Assembly (NCBI RefSeq): GCF_007954425.1
Contig: NZ_CP042345.1
Span: 1,798,001 to 1,862,000, forward strand
Length of the DNA stretch: 64,000 nt
Direction: 5' to 3'
Source of the DNA: Novosphingobium ginsenosidimutans
Lineage (GTDB): Bacteria > Pseudomonadota > Alphaproteobacteria > Sphingomonadales > Sphingomonadaceae
Part shown: piece by piece, positions 27,549 to 35,993 of the stretch
Layout of the letters: every line of letters starts with the position of its first letter
How positions within the stretch are numbered: the first letter of the stretch is position 1
Notes under the pieces: model-generated
Database searches by the model: none
What the model was told of the DNA's origin: nothing
Seen by the model: only the letters and a program-made list of their open reading frames with translations
Program-made: the position numbers and the translations under genes

Positions 27549-28262
27549 ATGAACACCCGTGCGTCACCGCCGCCGCAGCGTATCCGACGGACAATCGACG
27601 AGGTGGATCAGGTCTTCGGTGACAGTCCGCCGCCGTCGTTTCCGAAGCGCAAGCGGCTCACTTCCAGCGGCAGCGAGGTCGATCTATTCGTCCACCAGTC
27701 GAGGTGGAAGTGGCTCGATGCTGACCGCATGTTAATCCGACAGCGGCAGTACTCAGCTAAGCTTGTAGACGGCGGCAAGCATGTCGGCAGCTTCCGTATG
27801 AACGAGTACCACATTGATGAGTACGTTGATTCCGAGGAGCTATTCGATCATTTCGACCAGATCTCTGCGTCTCTCGCGGAGCTTGCTGCGGTCCTCGGTG
27901 GCTACTGGGACAACCTGTTCGAAATTACCGAGCTTGGAACGGTACTTGAGCTCGAACGAGCATGGGTTGCTCCCACAGACGCGAGTCGTGAGCGCTTTCA
28001 AGCTGCATGTGGCGCGCTGTTGAAGCTCGCTCCCAAGCGGGCCCTGCTGCTCCTGAAAGCCTATCCGCTGGAGTACGAAGGAAAGGTCACCGCAGAGAAC
28101 GCCATTTCGCAGGCTAGGAGGCAAAGAGCTCTTATACGACTTTACAGGCGGTCGATCGGAGCTGAACCTCTACCGGCACCGGCTGGCGAAGAGGGTTGGA
28201 TGTACCTGATCCCAGAGCGTTTGCGGACCGAGCTTAGGCAGCCGACGCCAACCGGATACTAG
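27549..28262 (+). CDS. Hypothetical protein of the element
   Basis: 237-residue soluble protein with a basic, Pro-rich N-terminus (PPPQRIRRTIDEVDQVFG), an acidic middle ('NEYHIDEYVDSEELFDHFDQI') and a helical C-terminal half. No catalytic motif, membrane segment or signal peptide is visible and no family was recognised. It is the last gene before the right end and probably forms an operon with the preceding gene. Confidence 0.6.
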   Translation: MNTRASPPPQRIRRTIDEVDQVFGDSPPPSFPKRKRLTSSGSEVDLFVHQSRWKWLDADRMLIRQRQYSAKLVDGGKHVGSFRMNEYHIDEYVDSEELFDHFDQISASLAELAAVLGGYWDNLFEITELGTVLELERAWVAPTDASRERFQAACGALLKLAPKRALLLLKAYPLEYEGKVTAENAISQARRQRALIRLYRRSIGAEPLPAPAGEEGWMYLIPERLRTELRQPTPTGY

Positions 28263-28357
28263 TGGCAGCTACCGAACCCAGTTGGGAGTTGGCAGCAGTG
28301 CTAACATAGCGCGCTTGCCTTGGGGGCTTTTTTGGGGGCATGAAGGTCACCCGAGAA

Positions 28358-28364
28358 GTACACA
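28358..28364. promoter_or_regulatory. GTACACA motif near the right end
   Basis: Third copy of the heptamer found twice inside the left end, 60 bases from attR. The flanking bases are also alike on both sides ('gaagtacaca'). Possible arm-type integrase site. Confidence 0.35.
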
Positions 28365-28423
28365 CAGAGACACAAGGGGCGTGATTCCGAACCGTTTTTC
28401 AGTGCTTTGAAAGGCGGAATGTT

Positions 28424-28442
28424 AGTCCTCTTCTGGGCACCA
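28424..28442 (+). other. Right attachment site (attR core)
   Basis: AGTCCTCTTCTGGGCACCA, identical to the 3' end of tRNA-Leu at 17755-17773. Upstream bases do not continue the tRNA and downstream bases differ from those after attL, so the identity ends sharply at both sides, as expected for an insertion boundary. Confidence 0.93.
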
Positions 28443-28535
28443 TTTACTGCATGCCGATGCGCCTCGCCACGATGGTCATGGCGTTTGCGCGCGACTCGCG
28501 GCATAGTTGCTGCATAAGCCAGCGGCGAAGGTGCT

Positions 28536-29813
28536 ATGCGCGATCACGAACTTCGAAGAAAAGCCGTGGCAGAGATGCATCTGCGGCGGTGGCCGATCGT
28601 CGAGAGCCCTAGCACGATCATCCAGTGGGTTGTCATGGTTGCCGATGCCGATCGCGCAGAGGAATTGGCGGCGATCAAGGCGAAGGCGGCGGCTTCCGAT
28701 ACCGTCCAGAACCCGACGCATCTTGACGGAGCGCTGGGGCCCGATCTGCGTTTCTCGTGGGAGCGGCACAGCGAAGGCACCAGCCTGACCCTGTTCGTGG
28801 GCGGCGAAGCCGGGCAGGGTTTTGGCGATCTGGCGGCGGACGAGCGGGTTGCCGCGGCGCTGGCCTGGGCCAATTCGCTGCCAGGCGAGATTGTCCGCTG
28901 CACCCGGATCCTGCTGACCACCGATGACGCCGCCGCCGAACGGGCCATGCAGGGCGTGGCCTGGGAGCGAGACGAGCTTGTTTCCAGCCACATCGGGAAC
29001 GGCACGATGCGGATGTGGTCCGATTTCCGGATCAAGGACGATGGCTTTGGGCGGCTGGTGGTTGCCGCCAACGGAACCCATCCCAGCGATCTCACCCGGA
29101 CACTCCAGCAGCTGCAGGAGCTGGGCAACTATCGCAACCGGGCGCTGCTGGGCCTGCCACTGGCGCGCGAATCTTGGCCCCGGCTCAACGCTGCCGAAAG
29201 CAGTCTGCGCGATCTGGCTGACCGGGTTGCCAAGGACCAGGAAACCGACGACCAGCTGCTGGATTCGCTGTCCGATCTCTCGCTTGAGCTGGCCAGCCTT
29301 TCAACTGCCATGCGTTTCCGGATGGATGCTTCGAAGGCCTATGCCCAGCTGGTGGAAGAGCGGCTGGAGCAACTGCGCCCACGCCCGATCGAAGGCTTTT
29401 CCTCGCTCGACGATTTTACGCAGCGGCGCTTCCGGCCGGCGATGAACACCTGCACCGCCAGCATGGACCGGCTGGGGGAACTGGCGGTGCGGGCCGAGCA
29501 GCTGTCCTCATTGCTGCGGGCCCGCATCGATACGCGGATCGAAAACCAGAACGGTGAACTGCTGAGCTCAATGGAGCGCAGCATTTCGATGCAGGTCCGC
29601 TTGCAGCAACTGGTCGAAGGCTTGTCGGTCGTGGCGCTCAGCTACTATCTGCTCGGGCTAATCAAGCTGGTGCTTGATGGCGTTGCCAAGGCAACCCACA
29701 GCTTCGAGGCGAGCACGATCCTGGCCCTGCTGGTTGTCCCGGTGGTGCTGTTGGTCTGGATTGCCATGGCCTTCGCGAAGCGGCGTCTGTTTGGCAGCGG
29801 TGTCGAGAAGTAG
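28536..29813 (+). CDS. DUF3422 family membrane protein
   Basis: 425-residue protein matching DUF3422 as I know it: an N-terminal globular part with 'ELRRKAVAEMHLRRWPIVE', long helical segments (about 205-340) and two C-terminal membrane helices (about 360-382 and 393-412) followed by a short basic tail. Function unknown; members occur widely in alphaproteobacteria. The first chromosomal gene after the right end of the element, 39 bases before bchI on the same strand, so it may share a transcript with the bchIDO genes. Confidence 0.82.
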   Translation: MRDHELRRKAVAEMHLRRWPIVESPSTIIQWVVMVADADRAEELAAIKAKAAASDTVQNPTHLDGALGPDLRFSWERHSEGTSLTLFVGGEAGQGFGDLAADERVAAALAWANSLPGEIVRCTRILLTTDDAAAERAMQGVAWERDELVSSHIGNGTMRMWSDFRIKDDGFGRLVVAANGTHPSDLTRTLQQLQELGNYRNRALLGLPLARESWPRLNAAESSLRDLADRVAKDQETDDQLLDSLSDLSLELASLSTAMRFRMDASKAYAQLVEERLEQLRPRPIEGFSSLDDFTQRRFRPAMNTCTASMDRLGELAVRAEQLSSLLRARIDTRIENQNGELLSSMERSISMQVRLQQLVEGLSVVALSYYLLGLIKLVLDGVAKATHSFEASTILALLVVPVVLLVWIAMAFAKRRLFGSGVEK

Positions 29814-29852
29814 CTTGTTCTGACAGGCTGATGCGTCCAGTATAGTTTACAC

Positions 29853-30854
29853 ATGGCCAGGTTTCCTTTCTCGGCGATCGTCGCACAGGACGAGATGAAG
29901 CTGGCGCTGCTGATCGCGGCGATTGATCCGGCGATCGGCGGGGTCATGGTCTTCGGCGATCGCGGGACCGGCAAATCCACTGCCGCGCGCGCGCTCGCCG
30001 CGCTGCTTCCTCCGATCGCGGTGGCCGATGGGTGCCGCTATTACTGCCGCCCGGAAGAGGCGGGCAGCTGTCCGGATCCGTGCCATTCCAATCGCAGCGT
30101 CAAGGTAGCCGTGCCCTTCGTCGACCTGCCACTGGGGGCGACCGAAGACCGGGTGCTGGGCGCACTGGATCTTGAGCGGGCGCTGCGGGCTGGGGAGAAG
30201 GCGTTTGAGCCGGGGCTGCTGGCCAAAGCCCATCGCGGATTTCTTTACATCGACGAGATCAATCTGCTCGAGGATCACCTCGTCGACCTGCTGCTTGATG
30301 TGGCGGCTTCGGGTCAGAACATCGTCGAGCGCGAAGGACTGTCGGTCCGCCACCGCGCCCAGTTCGTGCTGATCGGCAGCGGCAACCCGGAAGAGGGGGA
30401 GCTGCGGCCGCAATTGCTCGATCGCTTCGGCCTGTCGGTTGAGGTGCGCACGCCCAACGCGCTTGAGCAACGGATCGAGATCATGCGCCGCTGCGCTGCG
30501 CAGGAAGCCGATCCGGAAGGGTTTGCGGCGGCCTGGCAAGACGAGGAAGCCAAGGTGCTGCGCCAGATCGCCCGGGGGCAGAAACTGCGCGCCGGTCTGG
30601 TGGTTCCTGATGCGGTGATGGCTGACATTTCGGCGCTGTGTCAGGCGGTCGGCGCGGATGGACTGCGCGGGGAATTGACCCTGATGCGCGCCGCTCGCGC
30701 CGTCGCGGCCCTCAAAGGCGCCAAAGCGGTACGGCGCGAGCACGCGCTCGAAGTCGCGCCGATGGCCTTGCGGCACCGTTTGCGGCGCGACATCCTTGAT
30801 GAAACCGGATCGACTGTCCGCATCGAACGCGCGATTGCCGAGCTGTTCGGATGA
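29853..30854 (+). CDS. bchI: Magnesium chelatase ATPase subunit I
   Basis: 333-residue AAA+ ATPase of magnesium chelatase, which with BchD and BchH inserts Mg2+ into protoporphyrin IX, the first committed bacteriochlorophyll step. 'FPFSAIVAQDEMKLALL' starts the domain. Walker A is 'GDRGTGKSTAARAL' (about residues 34-47), Walker B is 'LYIDEINLLEDHLVDLL', and 'IGSGNPEEGELRPQLLDRFG' holds sensor 1 and the arginine finger. Length is normal. It overlaps bchD by four bases. Confidence 0.97.
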   Translation: MARFPFSAIVAQDEMKLALLIAAIDPAIGGVMVFGDRGTGKSTAARALAALLPPIAVADGCRYYCRPEEAGSCPDPCHSNRSVKVAVPFVDLPLGATEDRVLGALDLERALRAGEKAFEPGLLAKAHRGFLYIDEINLLEDHLVDLLLDVAASGQNIVEREGLSVRHRAQFVLIGSGNPEEGELRPQLLDRFGLSVEVRTPNALEQRIEIMRRCAAQEADPEGFAAAWQDEEAKVLRQIARGQKLRAGLVVPDAVMADISALCQAVGADGLRGELTLMRAARAVAALKGAKAVRREHALEVAPMALRHRLRRDILDETGSTVRIERAIAELFG

Positions 30855-32524
30855 ACCAGGGCGCGGACACGGTGTTTGCCGATGCTGCGCTTGCCCTGGA
30901 ATTGTTCCTGATCGCACCCCGCCAGCTGGGCGGCCTGGTGCTGCGCGGCCCGGGGCCGGCCCGCGACACGCTGATCGAACGCCTGGCTGCTACCGCGATG
31001 GTCAGGCGGCTTCCCGCCCATGTCGACGACGACCGGCTGCTTGGCGGAATAGATCTGGCCGCAAGCCTTGCCGCAGGGCGAACCATTCCGCAGCCGGGCC
31101 TACTGGACGAGGTGTCCGGCGGGGTGCTGCTGGTGCCAATGGCCGAGCGGCTGCCGGCGGCGATTGCTGGACGTCTGGCCCAGGCGCGTGACAGCGGAGC
31201 GCGGCCCTTCGGTCTGGTCCTGCTGGACGATGGCCAGGGCCCGGATGAGATGCCTTCTCCCGCTTTGGCTGATCGGGTTGCCTTCCTGGCGGATCTTGGC
31301 TTCGCTCGGCCAGATGAATCGACCTTTCCGGCAGATCGGCTGACGCTGGCAGCGGTTGCGCCGCTTGATGACAGCGCGCTGGCCGCCCTGGCTGAAACTG
31401 CCGCAGTTCTTGGCATAGACTCGACCCGGGTGCTGCTGTTCGCCCAGGCAGCGGCGAGGGCTCACGCCGCTTTGCAGGGGCGCCGCCTGGTTGCAGAAAA
31501 TGATCTACAGATTGCGGCGCGACTGGTGCTTGCGCCGCGCGCCACCCGGATGCCGCCCCCCGTCGAGGAACCGCAGGAAGAGCCGGCGGGGCAGTCGAGC
31601 GACCAAGCCGAGAACCCTAACAGTGACGAGCAGGGCAGCTCGCAACCCCTGACCGAGCGGATCATCGACGCAGCATTGGCGGCGATCCCGCCAGATCTGC
31701 TGGCACGGCTGGCGCAGGGTGCGGCGCGGCGCGGCAGCAAAGGCAGCGGCGGCGGGCAAAGGGCCAAATCGAAGCTGCGCGGCAAGCCCTTGGCCGCGCG
31801 CCCGGGGATGCCGCGCGGCGGAGTGCGGCTGGCCTTGATCGATACCTTGCGCGCTGCGGTGCCCTGGCAGGCCCTGCGCCGACGCGAAGCCGGGGAACGC
31901 GCGCCGGAAGGCATGCTAGTGCGCAAGTCCGATCTGCGGGTCCGCCGGTTTGAGAACCGCGCGGCGGCGGTGACCGTGTTCTGCGTCGATGCCTCTGGCT
32001 CGGCGGCGATGGCGCGGCTGGCGGAAGCCAAGGGCGCGGTCGAACTGATGCTGGCCCAGGCCTATGTCACCCGCAGCGAGGTGGCGCTGATTGCCTTTCG
32101 GGATAGCGCCGCGCAGGTACTGCTTCCCCCGACCCGCTCACTGACCCGCGCCCAGAATGCGCTTGCCAGCATGCCGGGCGGCGGCGGTACGCCGCTGGCC
32201 GCCGGGATCGCGGCGGCACGGGCCGTGGCGGATGCGGTCGCCGCGCGCGGTTCGACCCCCCTGATCGTGTTTCTGACCGATGGCAGCGCTAATGTGGCCG
32301 CTGATGGCAGCCCGGGACGCGCCCGGGCGCGCGAGGATGCGGAAGCCGCCGCGCGAGGCATGGCCGCCACCGGCCATCCGGCGCTGGTACTGGATATCGC
32401 CCCCCGACCCCGACCCGAGGCCGAAGCGCTGGCCCGATCACTGCACGCCCGCTACCTGCCGATGCCGATGGCCGATGGCGCGGCCATGCGCCGCGCGGTC
32501 GAACTGGCCCGCGTCGGGACCTGA
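30851..32524 (+). CDS. bchD: Magnesium chelatase subunit D
   Basis: 557-residue scaffold subunit of magnesium chelatase. The N-terminal AAA+-like domain (1-220) is degenerate and lacks a proper Walker A, as expected for BchD. A Pro/Glu/Gln-rich linker (about 235-270; 'PPPVEEPQEEPAGQSSDQ') follows. The C-terminal von Willebrand A domain carries the MIDAS motif 'DASGSAAMARLAEAKG' (DxSxS, about 379-383) with 'FLTDGSANVA' further on. It forms the I-D ring that drives BchH. Four-base overlap with bchI; bchO starts five bases after the stop. Confidence 0.95.
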   Translation: MNQGADTVFADAALALELFLIAPRQLGGLVLRGPGPARDTLIERLAATAMVRRLPAHVDDDRLLGGIDLAASLAAGRTIPQPGLLDEVSGGVLLVPMAERLPAAIAGRLAQARDSGARPFGLVLLDDGQGPDEMPSPALADRVAFLADLGFARPDESTFPADRLTLAAVAPLDDSALAALAETAAVLGIDSTRVLLFAQAAARAHAALQGRRLVAENDLQIAARLVLAPRATRMPPPVEEPQEEPAGQSSDQAENPNSDEQGSSQPLTERIIDAALAAIPPDLLARLAQGAARRGSKGSGGGQRAKSKLRGKPLAARPGMPRGGVRLALIDTLRAAVPWQALRRREAGERAPEGMLVRKSDLRVRRFENRAAAVTVFCVDASGSAAMARLAEAKGAVELMLAQAYVTRSEVALIAFRDSAAQVLLPPTRSLTRAQNALASMPGGGGTPLAAGIAAARAVADAVAARGSTPLIVFLTDGSANVAADGSPGRARAREDAEAAARGMAATGHPALVLDIAPRPRPEAEALARSLHARYLPMPMADGAAMRRAVELARVGT

Positions 32525-32528
32525 GCCG

Positions 32529-33404
32529 GTGGCCGCGCTACGTTGGGATCGTGAGGGCCTTGCCTGGCCCAACCGGGACGCCAGCCGGTTCGTCACGGCG
32601 GGAAGGCTGCGCTGGCATGTGCAGCAAGCGGGATCGGGCCCCGCTATCCTGTTGCTGCACGGTACCGGCGCCTCGACGCACAGCTGGCGCGACGTGATCG
32701 CCCCGCTGGCTGAGCGGTTTACCGTGATCGCTCCCGATCTCCCGGGCCACGGGTTTACCGCCGGGCGGCTGCCGCATGGGCCAAGCCTGCCGAACATTGC
32801 CGCAGCGACGGGCGAGCTGCTGGCGGCGTTGGGGATCGAACCGGCGTTGATCGTGGGCCATTCTGCCGGTGCGGCCATTGCGCTTTCGCTGGCGCAATCG
32901 ATCCGGGTGCCGGTGGTGGGGTTTAGCCCGGCGTTGATGCCCTTTCCGGGCCTTGCCGCCCGCCTGTTCCCTGCGCTGGCCAAGGTCTTGTTCGTCAACC
33001 CCTTCGTTCCCTCGATCTTCGCCCGGATGGCACGGGGCAGCGGAGAAACCGAGCGGTTCCTGGTCCGCGCGACCAACTCGCGGATCAATCCGGCGGGACT
33101 GCGGTGTTACGAGGTGCTGCTTGGCAACAGCGAGCATTGCGCTGGGGCCCTGGCGATGATGGCGAGCTGGGATCTGGAAGGGCTGAAGGGCCAGCTGCCG
33201 GCGATGGACCTGCCGGTGCTGCTGGCGCATGGCACGCGCGACAACGCAATCCCGCTCGACTCGGTTCGCGCTGCCGCCGCGCTGCTGCCGCGCTGTGAGC
33301 TCGAACTGCTTGAAGGGCTGGGCCATCTCGCGCACGAACAGGAGCCGCAGCGCGCGACCAGACTGATCATCGATTTCGCTGCGCGGCAGGCGGCAGGAGG
33401 CTGA
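32529..33404 (+). CDS. bchO: Alpha/beta hydrolase BchO
   Basis: 291-residue alpha/beta hydrolase encoded with magnesium chelatase in most purple bacteria; its substrate is not settled. 'LLHGTGASTHSW' forms the oxyanion region, the nucleophile elbow is 'VGHSAGAAIAL', the Asp is in 'LLAHGTRDNAIPL', and the His in 'LEGLGHLAHEQ', so the triad is complete. The GTG at 32529 is used: it lies just after the bchD stop, and the longer frame reads back through bchD. Three bases after its stop comes a small membrane-protein gene. Confidence 0.9.
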   Translation: MAALRWDREGLAWPNRDASRFVTAGRLRWHVQQAGSGPAILLLHGTGASTHSWRDVIAPLAERFTVIAPDLPGHGFTAGRLPHGPSLPNIAAATGELLAALGIEPALIVGHSAGAAIALSLAQSIRVPVVGFSPALMPFPGLAARLFPALAKVLFVNPFVPSIFARMARGSGETERFLVRATNSRINPAGLRCYEVLLGNSEHCAGALAMMASWDLEGLKGQLPAMDLPVLLAHGTRDNAIPLDSVRAAAALLPRCELELLEGLGHLAHEQEPQRATRLIIDFAARQAAGG

Positions 33405-33406
33405 CG

Positions 33407-33592
33407 ATGGGCGATTTTTCCGAGCACTTTGGCTGGGTCGAAATCGTGTTCACCGCGGTGATCGCGCTGGGCTTCGGCTTTTACCAGCTGTGGTCGGTCA
33501 ATCGCGAGATTGCCCGCGACAAGGCGGAAAAGGCAAAGAGGTCAGGCGATGCGGGGCATCCGGTAGGGCAGCATGAACTGGACAACCGGTGA
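33407..33592 (+). CDS. Small single-helix membrane protein between bchO and crtC
   Basis: 61-residue product: one hydrophobic segment (about residues 11-30, 'VEIVFTAVIALGFGFYQLW') followed by a charged tail 'NREIARDKAEKAKR'. The ATG is three bases after the bchO stop, with GGAGG in the bchO 3' end as ribosome site. Its last 51 bases overlap the end of convergent crtC, which is unusual but supports only one partner being read at a time. Probable real gene; function unknown. Confidence 0.6.
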   Translation: MGDFSEHFGWVEIVFTAVIALGFGFYQLWSVNREIARDKAEKAKRSGDAGHPVGQHELDNR

Positions 33593-34747
33593 AATCAGCC
33601 GGTCCAGATCCAGGCTTTCCTGCACTGCGACCACCTCTTCACCGAACAGCCGCGAATGAAGCCTTGAGCGGGCATAGAACGGCCCGTCCTCCCAGGTCTT
33701 GATCACGCCGGCGTGGCCATGGTCGGCGCGGGTCTTGCGCTCCATTTGCCAGACCGTGTTGGGCAGCGGCGCGACCAACGGCAGCTCTTCCTGCTCGGGC
33801 GTGCCATCGGCGCCAAAGCGCAGGGTGCTGGCAAAGGCGGCGCCATCGCGGCGGATGCCCTCGTAACAGACTGCGCTGCCGCGCCGGGTGTGGGCGCGCG
33901 ACCAGTGCCAGACGCGGAACCCATCTTCCAGCGCCTCGCTGCCGAAGTTGGAATCGAGATAGCCAGCGCCGCTCCAGCGCAGACATGGCTGGTCCATCTG
34001 CACTTCAACCCGGGCGCGCGGCGCCAGGCAGTGCCAGCGGTGTCTGCCCGCCGGATCAAGCGCAAAGGCCGTGGGGTTGAGCGCCTCGGGGATCACCCGA
34101 ACCTTGCCGCAGACACGGCGCTGCCAGGGCACGCCCAGCCGCTTGTCACGCTCCTCGATCTCGATCTCCAGCGCATTGCCGGTCCAGCGGACCGCGCTGG
34201 CGCCGATCTCGAGGTTGTCGGAATCGCGCCGCACCGCTGCATGGCCGCGCTCGGTCATCGTCCAGCGTGCGCCGGGACCATAGAGCGCGACGTTGAGCGC
34301 CGAATGGTTGAGCGGATCGCCCCGGCCACTTTGCTTGTAATAGGGCGAAAAGACGCTGCCCAGGAAGGCGATGATGGTCAGCCCGTGCTTTCCGTCGTCG
34401 CTGATCGCATCGACATACCACCAGGCATAGCCGCCGGGTGGAATTGCCGCATCGAAGCGAGGTCGCGCGCTGTCTGCATCGCTGCCAGGCGCCCGGACAA
34501 GGCGGCCATCGGGACGCCTGCTCCCGGATGGGTGCTTCCACCCGCGCAGTAAAGCCCAGGGATCCGCGTCCGCGTCCCCTGCCGGAGGAAGGACGCCGCC
34601 CAGCCGTGCGAGGCCCGTCCATAGATCGCTCCGCCGGTCGAGGGCAAAAGCGCCGCGAAGTCGTTCGGCGTCAGTAGCGTATGCGGCAGCGGATCCTCCA
34701 GCTCCAGCCCGCAGCGGGCGAGACTGCGCCTCATGGCCATGGTGCAT
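33542..34747 (-). CDS. crtC: Acyclic carotenoid 1,2-hydratase (hydroxyneurosporene synthase) CrtC
   Basis: Hydrates the terminal double bond of acyclic carotenoids in the spheroidene/spirilloxanthin branch. Homology begins at 'RFDAAIPPGGYAWWYVDAIS' (near 34450) and runs through 'LTIIAFLGSVFSPYY', 'DPLNHSALNVALYG' and 'YLDSNFGSEALEDGF' to the stop. The only in-frame ATG upstream is at 34747. That gives 401 residues, of which the first 95 or so look non-homologous, and a 370-base overlap with crtD. No ATG, GTG or TTG lies in frame closer to the homology, so the true start is unresolved (a CTG is at 34549). The stop overlaps a small convergent gene. Confidence 0.85.
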   Translation of the reverse strand: MHHGHEAQSRPLRAGAGGSAAAYATDAERLRGAFALDRRSDLWTGLARLGGVLPPAGDADADPWALLRGWKHPSGSRRPDGRLVRAPGSDADSARPRFDAAIPPGGYAWWYVDAISDDGKHGLTIIAFLGSVFSPYYKQSGRGDPLNHSALNVALYGPGARWTMTERGHAAVRRDSDNLEIGASAVRWTGNALEIEIEERDKRLGVPWQRRVCGKVRVIPEALNPTAFALDPAGRHRWHCLAPRARVEVQMDQPCLRWSGAGYLDSNFGSEALEDGFRVWHWSRAHTRRGSAVCYEGIRRDGAAFASTLRFGADGTPEQEELPLVAPLPNTVWQMERKTRADHGHAGVIKTWEDGPFYARSRLHSRLFGEEVVAVQESLDLDRLISPVVQFMLPYRMPRIA

Positions 34748-35934
34748 CGCTCTCTCTCCTCGGTGGTATAGGCGTGGCTGTCGCCATTGGCCGGCGCGTT
34801 GACGATCACTTGCAACCGTTCGCGCCCGTTGCTGCTGGCAAAGCCGCCATCGCGGTCCTGCGCGCAGACATAGACACTGGGGTCAGCTGGCGGTCCGCCC
34901 CCAGCAAGTTCGGCAAATTCGCGGGGGTAATCGCGCGAAAAGAACACATTATGCCGGGCGAGTGGCGCACCAGAAGTGCGGGCATGGGCCAGCCAGACAA
35001 GCGCCGAAAGCGACCGGCTACGCACCTTTACGCGCGGTACGGCCCGCGCGGCGTCGGCCCCGAAGGCCCCGTCGCCCAGGGCCGCCGGATCGGCATTGAC
35101 GATCACCGCTTCGGCCCCGATCCGCTCACCATTGGCCAGGATCACGCCGCTGGCCCGTCCGCCCGTAATCTCGATTCGCTCAACCGCATGGCCCAGGCGG
35201 AATCGTGCGCCCTGTTCTTCGGCAATCCGTTGCAGGGCGTTGGCCAGGGCAGTCATCCCGCCATCGATCAGCCAGACGCCCTGGGCCTCGACATGGGCAA
35301 TCAGCATCAGCGTGGCCGGAGTGGCGAAGGGGGAAGAGCCGCAATAGGTCGAATAGCGGGCAAAGAGCTGGCGCAGCCGCTGGTCGGCAAAATGCTCACC
35401 CAGCACCTTCCACAGGCTTTCATAGGGGCGGATCGCCAGCAGATCCCCCATCCGCGACAACCCGATCCGCCACATCAGCGGGCCCGGCCAGGAAACCTTG
35501 CCGGCGCGCAGCATGCTGTTCTCCAGAACGCCATAGATCCGCGCCGCCTCGGTGCGGAAGGCGCGGTAGCCGCGCGCTGCGGCTGCGCCCGCAAAGTCAC
35601 CGATCGCTGCTTCACTGCGCAGCGGATCGGCATAGAGGTCGAGCTGGGCTTCCGGACCCCAGGCATGGCGGGCCAGGACCGAAGCCTGGCGGACCGAAAC
35701 GTAATCGTCGAGCTGGCGGCCGGCGAGGGCGAACAGTTCGTCAAACACGTCGCGCAGGGTGAAGACCGTCGGGCCGGCATCAATCGCGCGCCCATCGACA
35801 GCGATCTGGCGGGCCTTGCCGCCGACTTCCGTCAGCTTGTCGACCACCGTCACGCCGTAGCCAGCCGCAGCCAGCCGGACCGCACTGGCCAGCCCGCCCA
35901 TTCCGGCTCCGACGATAACGACTCGGCCTGCCAT
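34378..35934 (-). CDS. crtD: 1-hydroxycarotenoid 3,4-desaturase CrtD
   Basis: 518-residue FAD-dependent desaturase of the CrtI/phytoene desaturase family acting on hydroxylated acyclic carotenoids. The dinucleotide-binding motif is 'VVIVGAGMGGLASAVRL' at residues 5-21, then 'KARQIAVDGRAIDAGPTVF'. The C-terminal signature is 'GLYCAGGSTHPGAGVPMAAL'. After it, 30 extra residues follow that relatives usually lack. The start at 35934 has GGGAGG just upstream; the frame remains open to 36723 but that is antisense to crtF. Divergent from crtF across a PpsR box. Confidence 0.92.
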   Translation of the reverse strand: MAGRVVIVGAGMGGLASAVRLAAAGYGVTVVDKLTEVGGKARQIAVDGRAIDAGPTVFTLRDVFDELFALAGRQLDDYVSVRQASVLARHAWGPEAQLDLYADPLRSEAAIGDFAGAAAARGYRAFRTEAARIYGVLENSMLRAGKVSWPGPLMWRIGLSRMGDLLAIRPYESLWKVLGEHFADQRLRQLFARYSTYCGSSPFATPATLMLIAHVEAQGVWLIDGGMTALANALQRIAEEQGARFRLGHAVERIEITGGRASGVILANGERIGAEAVIVNADPAALGDGAFGADAARAVPRVKVRSRSLSALVWLAHARTSGAPLARHNVFFSRDYPREFAELAGGGPPADPSVYVCAQDRDGGFASSNGRERLQVIVNAPANGDSHAYTTEERERCTMAMRRSLARCGLELEDPLPHTLLTPNDFAALLPSTGGAIYGRASHGWAASFLRQGTRTRIPGLYCAGGSTHPGAGVPMAALSGRLAAMQTARDLASMRQFHPAAMPGGMSMRSATTESTG

Positions 35935-35974
35935 CGGCCCTCCCATCGAATGCATTTGACCTTTACATATACCA

Positions 35975-35992
35975 TGTCCACTCTTTTGGACA
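35975..35992. promoter_or_regulatory. PpsR/CrtJ box between crtD and crtF
   Basis: TGTCCACTCTTTTGGACA fits TGT-N12-ACA exactly and is a near-palindrome. It ends one base before the crtF ATG and lies 41 bases from the crtD ATG, so PpsR bound here could repress both divergent genes. Confidence 0.8.
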
Positions 35993-35993
35993 C

